From: Symsagittifera roscoffensis
Lineage: Eukaryota > Xenacoelomorpha > Acoela > Convolutidae
Assembly (NCBI RefSeq): GCF_963678635.1
Contig: NC_087066.1
Location: 14,120,517-14,184,516 of the forward strand
Reading direction: 5' to 3'
Length of the DNA: 64,000 nucleotides
Below the pieces are notes generated by a model, which saw only the letters and a program-made list of their open reading frames with translations, searched no databases and had not been told where the DNA came from. Positions within the stretch are counted from its first letter, which is position 1, and each line of letters starts with the position of its first letter. Position numbers and translations under genes: made by a program. Positions 1-10,560 of this stretch are shown here, piece by piece.

Positions 1-215
1 GTTAGATTTTTTTAATCTCTGGTGAGAGTGATTGTCTGCTGGAGAGACTTAAAGTAATCAGCGTATACACCAATAGGCATCCGAGTCTGATCACTTCTTC
101 CTCCTGTGAGATGATTCTGCTAAGAGTTGCTTTGTTGTTGCTTCGATCTTGCCAGGAGAGATGCTCTCCGGCAAGTTATGAATCGCATTCATGAAGGCTG
201 AGGGAGCCGGGAGCA
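1..215 (-). pseudogene. pre-protease pol fragment, second subfamily (copy 1)
   Basis: This stretch is a near duplicate (roughly 85-90% by eye) of 1,579-1,790. On the minus strand it reads into the segment just before the retroelement protease, with a -SDxxxxPIGVYxDYF-like stretch that matches the DQTIMHIDVYADYL segment at about 45,620-45,655 of copy B2. Upstream in coding direction it carries an FMNAI-NLPES-type stretch that copy B lacks, so it may belong to a related subfamily. It is cut by the window edge and holds several stops. No function remains. Confidence 0.55.
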
Positions 216-239
216 TGATGATGTTGTCTACCCAGGTTG

Positions 240-960
240 AGTCCAGAGAAAAGCTTCTCTTCGGACTCACTGCACCGAACTCCAGTTGTTGATGTTATGC
301 TGCTTGTAACAGCCTTGAACATTTTCCCTGTAATTCTCGAGACACACGTATGGGGTGTGTTTTCCGTATGGAAGGCACCATCTCAGGATTAACAGGCTCT
401 GTTACTTTTGTCCGACTCATTTCTGACGGTGTTCTCAATTGTATGGCTCTTTCCGTGCTTGAACTATTTCATCACGCATCTGGTCTCGTTCATTACACAC
501 CTGGTCTCTTTCGACGATAATTTTTTCTAATTCTCTCTTCAGTCCGGTTTCATCTGGGTATTCAATCTCAATCTGCTGGGCCCTGATAACTGAAAAGGTT
601 TGGCTGCTGATGAGGGTCCAGCTTTGGAAGAGGCTTGTCAGAGGGCAAATTCTCTCTCAGAATGCTAAGTCTTGGGTGACGCGACGGGCCATGACCGCGC
701 AAGCCACCGTTGGGTCTCAGTGAAAGCCATCTTGAATGATCTCGATTGGAAATTACCTCGCTGGTGTTTCCCACCATCAAGACCGCTACCATGGCTGTTT
801 CGCCTCCTCCAGCAGAGGAATTGAGCAGCAATATCTTCAGGAGTACTGCTCTTCTTCGATCCACCTGGGTATAATTGAGGTGTCTGAGTCGCCGGTATAA
901 ATCAACAAGGAATGATTTTCTGATGGCTCCAAGAAATGGCTTCCACAATTGATCATCCAC
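240..960 (-). pseudogene. ORF5 N-terminus plus coiled-coil start, partial copy
   Basis: The minus-strand reading from 960 down begins MDDQLWKPF and carries LRHLNYTQVDRRRAVL and a later RWLS motif. These match the start of ORF5 in copy B (52,330 onward: LRDLDYTQVDERLAVI, then RWLSW). After the stop near 568 the same strand goes on, with a frame change, into a charged segment with YPDETGLKRELEK, which equals the YPDLSNLKRELER start of the copy-B coiled coil. It then breaks off near 250 and joins the protease-proximal segment at the window edge. The SGNH-like part is missing. This is a truncated, rearranged copy of the unknown ORF5 module. Confidence 0.6.
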
Positions 961-1200
961 GGCTCAAAAAAACTCTAGCGTAATAGTCAAGATCAAAAAA
1001 TATTAGAGCACATTATCAAGACTCAATAAAATTTCTAGCCTAATTATCAAAACAAAAGAATTGCTCTAGACAAATTGTCTAGAAGCTTCCAAAAAGTGTG
1101 TCGTGAAAGTTTCGTTTCTGTCGCTTCTGTGGCTCGTTTGATTGCGCTCCTTTGTTCAATTGGGCTCTCGAAAGGTGTTGGGCTCCCTTGTTCCCGCTCT
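961..1200. other. junction DNA between protease fragment and ORF5 fragment
   Basis: This AT-rich stretch contains three short imperfect repeats of the type CTCTAGC-TAATTATCAAAA between 970 and 1,080. I see no coding homology. It lies between a minus-strand protease fragment and a minus-strand ORF5 N-terminus, which in the full-length copies are about 6 kb apart, so it covers or follows a large deletion or rearrangement. Confidence 0.4.
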
Positions 1201-1204
1201 TTGT

Positions 1205-1700
1205 CGTACTTACGAACCAAACAAGTATCTTTTGTTGACTCTCATGTCGGACCATGTTTCAATTGGCATCACCCTCAAGACAGCATCTGAGTCTAGTAAG
1301 CCTTTCAGGCGTTTTTTCATTCGATTTGTGTCCAGAACGTGGGCCGTCACAACTGTTTTTCTGCCCAAGTGCAAGACAACCTCCTCCAACATGACGCTAT
1401 TTTCTATCGCTATGACATTTAGTCCCTCTTGCATTATGAATAGTTGACCGGCTAAGTCATCGTCACATTTACATTGACTTTTTACAGATCTTAATGCCAT
1501 TCATATTCAGCATCACTTGATATGTACAGAGTGCTTTTTTACAGTAACCAATGATTATTATGGTTCTGGCTCCTGTTGTTAGGATTTTTTTATCGCTGTT
1601 GAGGGTGATTGTTTGCTGGAGAGACTGAAAGTAATCAGAATATACACCAATAGGCATCCGAGTCTGATCACTTCTTCCTACTGTGAGATGATTTTTTAAG
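1205..1700 (-). pseudogene. Gypsy-type aspartic protease fragment
   Basis: Two minus-strand frames (1,657-1,469 and 1,500-1,210) together match the protease region of copy B2. PIGVYSDYFQSL equals HIDVYADYLSAV, MLNMNGIKICKKSM equals MLNVDGINIYTKT, CDDDLAGQLFI equals CDEDLAGQIYV, and the core GLLDSDAVLRVMPIETW equals GLLDTGAVLSVIPIEIW. The catalytic Asp-Thr/Ser-Gly triad has become Asp-Ser-Asp, so the protease would be inactive. A frameshift near 1,490 separates the two parts. Downstream pol sequence is absent and ORF5 N-terminal sequence follows instead. Confidence 0.7.
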
Positions 1701-1790
1701 AGTTACTTTGATGTTGCTTCGATCTTGCCAGGAGAGCTGCTCTCCGCCAAGTTATTAATCGCATTCATAAAGGCTGAGGGCGTTTCATCT
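1579..1790 (-). repeat. second copy of the segment at 1-215
   Basis: Direct repeat of positions 1-215, offset about 1,578 bp, starting with the GTTAG-ATTTTTTTA stretch and ending after GGCTGAGGG. Both copies include the same pre-protease segment, so the repeat reflects two retroelement copies or a tandem arrangement rather than a random duplication. Confidence 0.75.
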
Positions 1791-4540
1791 TCCGCTGGTT
1801 CGGTCGTTCCCGCCACCATCTCTACTAAGTCTTCATCAGGAAAACTGAAATCCAGGCTTGAAACGCCACCTACTAAGGCCTTATCGTCGCCTTTTCTCGC
1901 TTGGTTGGGGTCTTGCTCTATCGGTTCTTATGCTTGACGATCCTCCTGGTCTTCATCCTTCCGCTCCCTACTCTGTCCTGATCCCGAAGTCCTTGCTCAT
2001 AATCTACAATATTTAAAAAAAAATTTCGGTTTTGTCAGCTCACCTGCAGACTGATCCTCTCGCTCTCCGCGCATCACTGCAACCTCTTCTTAGCCAAAGA
2101 GTGCCAGAGAATTTCTGGTCAGTAACTTTTCAGTCGCGACTAATTCTGGCCCTACGTTCAGAACGATTAGCGCAGCTTCTTGCAACTCCACTTTTTCTTT
2201 CATAATGGTCGGTGCTAGATCCAACTTAGCCCTCTCCTCTTCAAAAACTTCCGGGCACAGGAGTCGCAAAGTTACTCATCCTCCTCCTAGTCCACACTTC
2301 CATCTACACGAATTGCGTGTACTTTATCACGGCAGCGTTTCTGCCCAGAAAACACCGATTTATCGACTCAGAGAATTTCGCTTTTCTCTCGTCAGTCTTG
2401 AATGCTTTCAATCCTGGCGTGTATACTACCGAGTCTGTTCCGAGCAATAGCCTTTCGATAAAAGGAATTTACAGTATCTGTTCAGGTAACTTCTTGAAAT
2501 CATCCGAATCCTCTGTTTTTATTTACTCGCCTTTGACATGCTGTCAGTAATCGGGGTGTTCTTGTTATCTCTGATGTCTCGCCGTCCGTCTTATCGTAAA
2601 ATCGGAGATTCCAGAGCTTCGGGAATACTTCGATGTGTCTTCTTTCCACTTCACCCATCCTGTCGCGGAAGTAGTTGTTGAAATTTACGGCTGTCATTTC
2701 CGGTTCGGCTATCTTCCCAAACAACCCTCACTGATGGCCTCACACATTTTGCGCACACCAATTGAGCGTACTTCCATCCACTACTGAGATCAGGTTCAGG
2801 TTCAGCACCGACCTCCTGTACCTTTCCACTTTCGGGTCAGGAAATTTTACCGCGGGACCGTTTATAACTGTCACAAAGTCATTGACTCCTCTTATCAATG
2901 GTAGAGAATCAATCCCAATATCACCCCAATCGACAATTCAGTGACCGCCTCGAAGATTTCTCGTATCAGATAGCCAGAAAGTCCGGGGTATGCTTTCGCC
3001 AGGAGTGACGCGAAATCCTTCCAACATGCTATCCATCCTCAAGTGGCCTTCTTCTGCAGGCACATTTTCAGTGTAGAACGTTTCAACCATGGTTCAATTC
3101 GTTCTGTCCACAAACTCGGTCAATTTTTCCGCCTCTGGCCTTGCAAATTTATCCTTCAAGATGTAAACGTGAATTTTTGCATTCATTGGTGGACCTCATG
3201 CGATGGCGTCCGAGCCCAATGTTGCCACTCGAGGAGCCAAGCGCAGCCAATTGTCCGCCTCTGGCTACGTTCTCAGAACCAAGGCTTCCAGATAAGCCTT
3301 TGTCTCACTGGATTTTTGTCTTTTCGTCTTTTCTTTCTCGACTGCCCTTCCTCGGAGCCACAGATAATTTGACATATCCATTATCACTCGACGATCAACG
3401 TCTATCCCTCTCAGCTTTCGCGGTTCCAATTCCCGGTCTCAGCTTTCTCGGTTCCAATTCCCGATTCGAAGCAGGTATGATCACATTGCATCTTCCCTCA
3501 GAGAGAAGTGTAATCATCGCATGCACAAATTTCAATTCATCCGGGAGAAGCGCATATCCGGGAGCTAGCTCAAACTTTGGCTTAGGGGTTATCTTTTGGA
3601 ATCCTCTCTCTTTCAACTCGTCCATTATTTCACCTATATGTTCTAGGATATCTTTAATAGCTGGCCACACAGCAGCTTCAGCCGTGGTTGCGTCTCTGAC
3701 CTCTACTGTGCAAGTGATCGTTATCGGGTTCACCCCTCTTTTTTGCTGAATTTCGATTGCCATCGACGTGGATTGCATCCAATCTAGATCAATTCCTGTC
3801 AAAGTTATCATGCCAGGCCATATTAATGACTTCGAGGGGTTTATATATCCCGATCTGCTATCATTTTCTTTCGATTTCTTTCGATTTTCCCTTACTTTCG
3901 ATTTCCTCATTTCAACTTTGTCATAGGCAGCGAAGATGAAACCTCGATATTGAATTTCAAGTTGCCATATCATTCCACTTCATCCTCGTGCTCCACTAGT
4001 TTTGTATAGGCTCGTTCTTTTGTGCTGTCCATTGCCCTTTTCTTCAAAAATCTTCCCGTATTTTTTTCTAGTTTTCTCTCCGTGATTTTTTCAAACGTCT
4101 TGCAATGCTACGGCGTTGAGAGGACCCATGGTGTTGTTCATGGGCAGTCTCTCAAGTTCAACCAACCGCAATGCGGTTGTCGAGCTGACGTTGGTTTCAG
4201 CTGCAATCAACCAATCCACTCCTTCAATTGAATACAATCCGTTCACAGCTAGCTTGCGCCATTTATCATTTGTATCGCAAACGCTGCAAAGCTGACCATT
4301 TGGAAATTTAACTTCATCAGTTTCTACTTGTAATTGTGCCGAGGAGAGGTATAGGCCTTGACCACATCAAGTAATTTCGATCCGGGCGTCGCTCTTCTCT
4401 GGACACAGTTGTCGTTTCCGACCTAGATGTTTCTGAGCCGCTTTCTGTCTAGTTCACCCGGCCCAATCTTTGTCGTGGATGAATTGTTCTCTTTACCGGT
4501 GTATCATCCGATCTGTCCATTACATCTGACCTCTACTCCT
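1770..4540 (-). pseudogene. ORF6 of copy A, eroded (unknown protein)
   Basis: This is a decayed minus-strand version of the large unknown protein ORF6. Three blocks are collinear with copies B and C. First, 3,973-3,395 reads ELAPGYALLPDELKFVHAM then LLSEGRCNVIIPASNRELEP, matching QFVYAMLILIAEG and APNRELEST in B and QFVYTMVTSLAEGRFSVII in C. Second, 2,724-2,500 reads FGKIAEPEMTAVNFNNYF and FPKLWNLR, matching FGKVKDPELMAFNFRGQL and YPKFWNMN in B. Third, an acidic stretch lies near 1,800-1,890. Upstream, 4,260-4,050 keeps ALRLVELERLP, which aligns with QLRVVEKLLEP of B. Stops and frameshifts are frequent. The function is unknown. It follows ORF5 directly, as in copy B. Confidence 0.6.
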
Positions 4541-4544
4541 GGTC

Positions 4545-6341
4545 GCTCGAGCTCTGCACTAGTTGTGACATGGCTGTGACTGATTCCAGACGCGTCTCCA
4601 CACTAAGTGGCACAAAGGTGGAGATAGCTGGTAATTTCTTCGCGTCTTGAGATATAGCTTGACCTCCAAACAATCTTCCAATTGCTTCTGGAAGACACAG
4701 TTCATCAAGGTTTGCCCTTCAATGCTGTCAAAGTGGATCCCGTCAGTAGAGAAACTGGACTGACTCAAAATTCTAACTTCATGCTCTAAGTCCATCAGTA
4801 TTAGTCGTCTAGCAATGCGACTCTCCAAATTGCGTACTATGTGTTCCACATGACAACTCTCTAATTGTGTCTCCGCGCAGAAATTTGCTGTTTCTGATGG
4901 GTATTGTGCGGACGGTCAGTTCCGGACACTTAAAGTTCTGATTTATATAGGCACCGCAGTAAAAACGCACACTAGCAATCACACCCATCAACCCTCCTGG
5001 ACACATTTTTAGTGCCTATCATCATTAGTACATAGTCTTCACATCTACAATTCGGCTCGGGTTCAACATTTCAACCATTCAACTGTTGCACCTCCAATTG
5101 CCATCACCGTAGTGATCCATGAATTCCTCAAATTCTGCAGCAATCTCACGAGGCTGTTGCCCAATATCAAATGTGAGGTGCCGAGAGGCGGCTGTTGCAT
5201 GTTTATTGCTAGACTCCAAGTCCGAAAATCAGTCTCGTGAAGTTTTTCTTTATCTGGTTATTCTTCTGCACGTCCAGTACTCAAAACACTTTTTTCTTTG
5301 GCTTTTTTCCTTATGTACTGGTGGCACCTTGTCTTGACTCCGATGTCGTAGCAGCTCTAGTTCCTAATCTATTTGCCACTTCCATGGAGAGCTCTACTCT
5401 GCTGGTGTCATCAACCGTCCCATTGGGTGAAGTCACCCCGGAACCTGGCGCATTCCCGTTGGCCACGATTCGATCAGCGGCTCTACCAGCTGCCTCATGG
5501 TCCTTTCAACTTCTGAGTCGCCTAGTATATCGCTTGGGTCCAGGATCGTTACTCTTTCGGATCCTATCGACACTTGCACTTCAATTGTTTGGCTCAAATC
5601 GCGAGGTGTCAGGAGTTCTATTGGCGATTGGCCATGGGGAACGTTCCCTACAGGTACGATGGCTCCCCTTTCAGTCGCTCTATTCGCTCCTTATTCTCCT
5701 TCCTCAAGCACTCTATCCCTTCTCCTTGCTTTTTTTGCAATCCTCGGTTCTTGCTGCAATCTTGATGCGTCTCCTCCACATGTCCCGATCTTCTTGAAAT
5801 CCAGTCATTGTCTTTATCACTCGTTCCAGCTCGTCTCTTGTCTCGTTCAGGTCTTCCATTGTCTCATTCTTCTGTACTTCTTCTTCTCTCTCGCTCTCTT
5901 TGGTGACACGGCAGCTTTCGGTTATGAGTTAGACGAGGCAGCCTTGCTACCTATGTCCTTGTGAATGGTTTGTTGTCTTCTCCTGAAGCTAGGCCTAGGC
6001 CTGGATGGGAGAGGCATCTCTCCAGGCTGTAACGTTCTCGCAGTACCTAATTCAGCCTCCAGCGCCAGGTCGCTTCCAGAGAGCGTTCCATACCTGCATC
6101 TCATGGCACGCAGGCTTAGACGGTCAACACTACTTGCTCGCCCCAAGCTGCCATCAGCAAGACTTCCGTGGGCGGTCCCAACGGTTGTCATATCTCCGAG
6201 TGTTTGTCAGAGCAGCCGTCAACATGACTACCTCTGGATCATCCTGGGCGTAGACTCTCTCCAGTAGCCGACGACAGAATTCGTCTATGACGGCCCTACA
6301 AAGGCCTCGGCCAAATCTGTTAAATCGTCAAAATTATCCAT
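4545..6341 (-). pseudogene. ORF5 of copy A, coiled coil plus SGNH-hydrolase-like domain, eroded
   Basis: The minus-strand reading starts with an ATG at 6,341 (MDNFDDLTDL). It is broken by frameshifts but keeps the order of ORF5 in copy B: a short N-terminal region ending in YDNRW (matching QNRWLSW), a linker with GEMPLPSRP (matching GEFPLPTKP) near 6,010, a charged coiled-coil remnant at 5,930-5,600, then the SGNH-like blocks. Block I is LILGNSLVRLL near 5,150-5,175 (GDS has become GNS). Block III is MMIGTKNVSR near 5,000-5,030. Block V is DGIHFD at 4,728-4,745. SGNH hydrolases act as esterases or lipases with a Ser-Asp-His triad. The serine and the block V Asp-His are kept, but the frame is destroyed. 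Confidence 0.6.
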
Positions 6342-6344
6342 TTT

Positions 6345-6689
6345 GATTTCGATTCAGTAGTTTAATTTGATATCTGCAACGCAAAGGTTGAATTTTGAAT
6401 CAAAATTCGATCAATCAGAATCTAGAAACAAGGTCAATGACTATCATACTTGATCAATATTGTAAAACGTCACATTAAAAGGTATAATAAAAACAGTCGA
6501 ATCAAAAGATTCGTTCTTAAATTTTGTTGTTTTTTAATTCAAGGTAAAATCTAGGAAAATGATCTTAGAAGCAACAGTCTACGCTTTGGATCTTTTTCTG
6601 AAAATGTTGATTAAGCATTTGTGGTCACTAACCTTTCCAAGTCTACAATCCTAATACAAGAACAGACACAAACACGACCTACACTCAAC
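6345..6689. other. spacer between ORF4 and ORF5 of copy A
   Basis: AT-rich, without coding homology. It occupies the same place as the 550-bp spacer at 51,778-52,329 in copy B, between the small post-pol ORF4 and ORF5, but I see no clear sequence match between the two spacers and no terminal-repeat boundary. Confidence 0.4.
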
Positions 6690-6965
6690 CTATACTCGAA
6701 TAATATTTCTTATGTAAAATACTTCTATGTTAAGGTCCAAAAAGATTACATGTATTAGCGCGTACAGTTTCAGGTGATGCAGCCGTCCTCTAATTGGGTC
6801 ATAAACAGGAACCGAGAGCTCTTTAACTCCTCTCTCCACTAAGAAGTACACCAGCCTTGTCAGGGACATAACCAAGTCTTCAGGAACTACTTGTTGCTTC
6901 TCCGTGGACCTCGTCACCAAGAAGCATGAATCTTTTCCTGGTGTTTGCGAAACCGCCGGTGACAA
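6690..6965 (-). pseudogene. ORF4 of copy A, small conserved post-pol protein
   Basis: A 91-residue minus-strand reading directly after the end of pol. It matches the small ORF at 51,397-51,777 of copy B: AVSQTPGKDSCFLVTR equals SVSQVPCKCLCFLVTR, PEDLVMSLTRL equals PEHVMLALTKL, VPVYDPIRGRL equals MPVYDPNRGKL, and LYALIHVIF equals LYAILHVVF. The N-terminal third seen in B (LRLEAEFKREYQNVEF) is not clear here. The copy-A frame runs through the position where copy B has a TAG, so the TAG in B is a lesion. I do not recognise the family. Its fixed place behind integrase in both copies suggests a real accessory protein. Confidence 0.55.
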
Positions 6966-6991
6966 AGATAATGCTCCCTTTTTCCTAAAAC

Positions 6992-8544
6992 TTATTCCGC
7001 GCGGACAGCTATCTCACTTGTCTTGTCCATGGGTTTAAAATTGCTGTCGGTTAGTATTACGCTGCTTGAGTATTCAGTTGTCAAGTTAAGGTTGGAAGTA
7101 GGAATGAACAATGGCTTGTCGTCAATTTTCAGTTCTGGTTTTGACCGATCGTCGAGTGACTCGGTGTTTACTTCCTGTGACGCAGTTAATTCTTCTAGAC
7201 CCACTAGATCTTCTGCTAACCTCTTGAGGTCTATCCCATCCACTATGAAGACGTCCCTGTAAGGATTACACTTCTTCGCGAATTTTTCTCTTTCATTCTG
7301 TCGTGTCCGTATAAAAAAGAGTAGAACGGGTTCCATGTTCTTGGGAACCTCTCTTCGCTCGTGGTCTTCCAATTCCTCTTCTGCATAGGTCAGAGTTTTC
7401 TCATCTGCCTCGATGATTATTTCATCAGTATCCAGCTCCAACTGCGGGTTTGTTCCTTCTTCCAGTACATCATTCCCATCGTTTTTTTCCTTGATGTTTT
7501 TCTCATTGACTTCGCAATCAGGGTCCATTTTTATTTAATCAACTTCCTCCAGTCCTCTACACCAGTCCTCTGTGGATGGGTTATGGGGCTTGATGTTCAC
7601 AAAGTGTGCAGCTCGTCCAGTGCAAAGAGTGTAAAAACTTCCTTCTTGATATACTGCCGTTATCTTAAGCGGCTAGCTCCATTTCTTCAGGAGTTTTTCG
7701 GTACATTTTGTTGGGATCACAAATTGAAAAACCCACACATCGTCTTCTAGACAGTATGCTTTTGCTCCAGCTGCCTTCTTGTCGAACTTTTTTTGTCTTG
7801 TTTGAGCTTGGTGCGTATTGCGTGTACATAAACCATTGAGCTCCTGTTGACGTCTTATCACATTTCTTACATAAACCAGTGGTGATGTCTTCTTGCCTTC
7901 ATACTCAGGGTAAAAGAATATTAAAGGTAGAGATTTCGCATGCCTTGTCAGCATCATGTGCTGACTTATCTCTGCAGCCCTCAATACCTATGGCAAACAT
8001 CTATCCCAATCAGTCATGTATCGGGAACAATATAACCTCAACATTGACTTCAGAGTCCAATTTAGTCTCTCTACTGAGCCATTCCTCTGGGGATGGTACG
8101 TTTTAGAATGAGCCTGTGCTACCTGAGAACGTCTCATGAGCTCCTTAGTAAGCTCCCCTACAAAAAGTGTTCCCTTATCTGACTTGAACGTCATCGGGCA
8201 TCCATGTCTAGCTATCCAAGTAATGATCAGATGATGGCAAGTCTCTTCAGCTGAGGCCGTTATGTAAGCACAACTTCTGCATACTTTGTGAAGTGCTCGA
8301 TCATTACCAGTACCTGTTTGCAACCACTATCTGTCATACCTATCTTCTGATTATCAATATGCACCTTTTCATTAAACTCAGAGGACTCGATTGACTGCAA
8401 TGGCAATTCAAATTTCCTAGGATCTCTCACCTGTTGGCATGGCAGACAAGCCGTGACCCAACTTTCACATGCCTTATTCATCCCAGGCCACTCAAACCGT
8501 TTCAAGATCCTCTGGTACACCTTATCAATTCCTTGATGCCCCAT
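6992..8544 (-). pseudogene. integrase and pol C-terminal tail, copy A
   Basis: A retroviral-type integrase in pieces. 8,544-8,260 holds the zinc-binding segment (MGHQGIDKVYQRI, then CLPCQQ) and the first catalytic Asp (VHIDNQKIG). 8,323-7,988 holds the second Asp (FKSDKGTLFVG) and the Glu (NGSVERLNW). The spacing between the second Asp and the Glu is 35 residues, the canonical D,D(35)E distance. 7,984-7,673 and on to about 7,545 carry the C-terminal region, where the GPF-type motif (WRGPF in copy B) reads WS-stop-PL. TGRAAHFVNIKPH matches TGRAAHYENLKPH in B. The acidic tail (7,528-6,992) begins DCEVNEKN. It has at least three frame changes and one internal stop. Confidence 0.8.
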
Positions 8545-9249
8545 CGGATCGTGTGATCTGAATGATAGTTTCGTTAATTAGAGTTACGGCAAAACTATTG
8601 CGCTGTTTTTGTATAGAACCTTGTCTTCCTTACTCCTTTTGCAGGCAACAGTCTCATTCTCAATCGAATATAACCATCCATCCTACTGCATGTAGTATTG
8701 TGTCAAAATCCGCTAACTATCCTCCTCCAGATCCCCCTTGTCTGGTGTCCCATTCTGGACCCACCTTTTCAAGCTAATTGTCATACGTTCATTTCTCTGC
8801 GCTCTTAGTAAGTCTGAGAGTCTGTAGCTTGCCTTCAAGTATGTCTTCATGAGACTAAGTTGCCTATTGAGCTCATCGGACTGAGGTGGTTCATCTTCCA
8901 TCGTGAAACACAAAATCTTTGCCAGCGGCTTTGTATCCTGTTCAAATGGCTCTAGATCAATCCTGACTGCTTCGTTCTGTGGTAACAGGCTCCTTGAGAA
9001 TTTTGACACCACCATCATCTCCAAGTCATCTGCTGCGTTATCAAAGGCTCTTTCACTCGAGAACAGGTAAAGGTCGCTATCAAGAACTTGATTAAACTCT
9101 CTGTCTAATTCTCTTGGTCGTGTTTCCACCAACACTGTCTGGATAGCCAATTCCAAGCCCTCAGATACCGTGCTTGATTTTCTGTCTGAATACATGTCGG
9201 CCTCTGGTTTTTCGAGAAATTTTCGGCAGTTGAGTCTACCGTGGAGCAA
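8545..9249 (-). pseudogene. RNase H-to-integrase linker of pol, copy A
   Basis: The 178-residue minus-strand reading at 9,249-8,713 is acidic in the middle and ends with SYRLSDLLRAQRNERMTI and KRWVQNG. This matches ARYRLSDLIRAQKNDKMTS and SKWIQT at 49,220-49,300 of copy B. The region 8,712-8,545 then carries the start of the integrase N-terminal domain (ETVACKRSKEDKVLYKN, matching MACRRKDEEKILHKH) with frame changes. I know no function for this linker other than joining the polymerase and integrase parts of the polyprotein. Confidence 0.6.
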
Positions 9250-9429
9250 GTCTTCATGGCAGAAATTGATGTACTTGACCTACTCATCCATCTAAAATTC
9301 CGGGAAATTGTTAGAGAAACAGGTTTTTTTTATCTACTTTTCCGTTTCCTTTGGTGTCCGTGTCCGTTTCCCCGGACAAATTCTCTTGCTCCGAGTGTTT
9401 CAACTCAACTTAACTCAGTCCTCAAACCC

Positions 9430-9500
9430 AAACCCATAATTATCCGCAAAACCTTGGAAACTCATCAGCCGTTTGTCTGTTCTGGGGGCCTAATCTATCT
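9430..9500 (-). pseudogene. deletion scar replacing the reverse transcriptase core, copy A
   Basis: Reading the minus strand, protease-distal sequence (about 9,580-9,510) passes directly into LMSFQGFADNYGF near 9,460. This aligns with LMSFLGFANYYREF of the RT connection region of copy B (47,676-47,715). The whole palm and fingers region (about 1.1 kb in B) is missing, and RNase H is also absent before the linker begins at 9,249. The element could therefore not have copied itself in this form. Confidence 0.6.
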
Positions 9501-9559
9501 TATTCTCGTCCGTTATTATCTTATTTAGTGTTCATTTAACATAATTCCTCTCCTTGTTT

Positions 9560-10560
9560 CTTATCCTTAACAGTCCATTTTTAAGGTCAATCGTCACATC
9601 GAGACTTTTGACGGATTCGCGCCCCAAGATGAACTGATCCGAACCATCCAGATTCTCCACCACAAGTAAACTCGACCAGAGGTTCCTTACTCATATCTTG
9701 AGGACTGTTATTGGAATTCTCCCTGCCACATAGATGGCTCCGCTGTTGGAGGCTGCCAGTCCTAACTGCCTCAGTATCAGGTCATTCCTGGTGAAACCCA
9801 CTCTGTCCCATGTTTTTATCGGCATCGCACTGACAACCGCTCCTGCGTCTAGGAATCCTGTCACTCCTATCTTCTTGCCGTTAGTGTTTGACAGATGTGC
9901 AGCAACAACTGCTTCGTAGTGACCAATCCTGTGGACCTTCAACTCTTTTTGATTAAAATATATCTGTCCTATTTGGTCATTTGTATTGTGTTACATAGGT
10001 CTTAGTGTAAACGCTTGTCCCATCCACATTGATATGGTCTGTAGACTTCCCTGTAATGCCCGTTGAGTTTCATGGTCCTGGTGCCACCTGCTATCAACAA
10101 GGCTGGCACAGCTCTCGATTCAGTGCGTGGTTCTGCTTGTCTGAGCTAATCCGCATAAATGTCCAGATGCATCATGGTGAACTCCGAAGGTTCACTCAAA
10201 TTCCTAATTAACTGATGCCCCGCCACAAAGATTATTGACTGTATCTTGCTGCCCTGGGGCACCATGCGAATTGTCTACCCAGAGATGATATTCAATTTCC
10301 TGCTCAAGCTGTTTCGTGTCTTCGTCTCTTCCTCTGCGGAGGCTTAAGAGACGTTGAGTTTATCCTGAGTCATTTTATTCTCCAGTTCGAGCTTGACTTT
10401 ATGTTCGGTTTCTCTGGTTGCCAGTTCCTGTTGATGTCTTTTCAAGGCATCTCTGGCCGCTGCTTTAGAGTCAACTCTAAACTCCTGAGCCGTGATCTTG
10501 CGTTACGATGCGCTCGTGTCCTCTACTACTGCCTGCATTGTCTTCGGGCCAGTTATTGAG
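9560..10560 (-). pseudogene. aspartic protease and preceding pol N-terminus, copy A
   Basis: 10,500-10,330 reads a charged stretch (KAAARDALKRHQQELATRE) matching KAAAEAIKKVKQNLATKE of B2. Around 10,200-10,100, LIRNLSEPSEFTMMHLDIY matches VTRNLSEPSDQTIMHIDVY. The protease core at 9,942-9,691 has GFLDAGAVVSAMPIKTW, so the active-site Asp-Thr-Gly is Asp-Ala-Gly. The flap-distal motif QFILGRESVKSLDV lies near 9,600-9,640. The in-frame stop that separates gag and pol in copies B1 and B2 is not visible here because a short deletion removes that position. Confidence 0.7.

Noticed and set aside
3141-3749. Plus-strand 202-codon reading
   Set aside because: Antisense of ORF6 copy A, where the minus strand carries the conserved APGYALLP...SNRELEP block.
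5237-5964. Plus-strand readings of 155-186 codons
   Set aside because: Antisense of the coiled-coil part of ORF5 copy A; composition (Leu/Ser/Phe-rich) is typical of such shadows.
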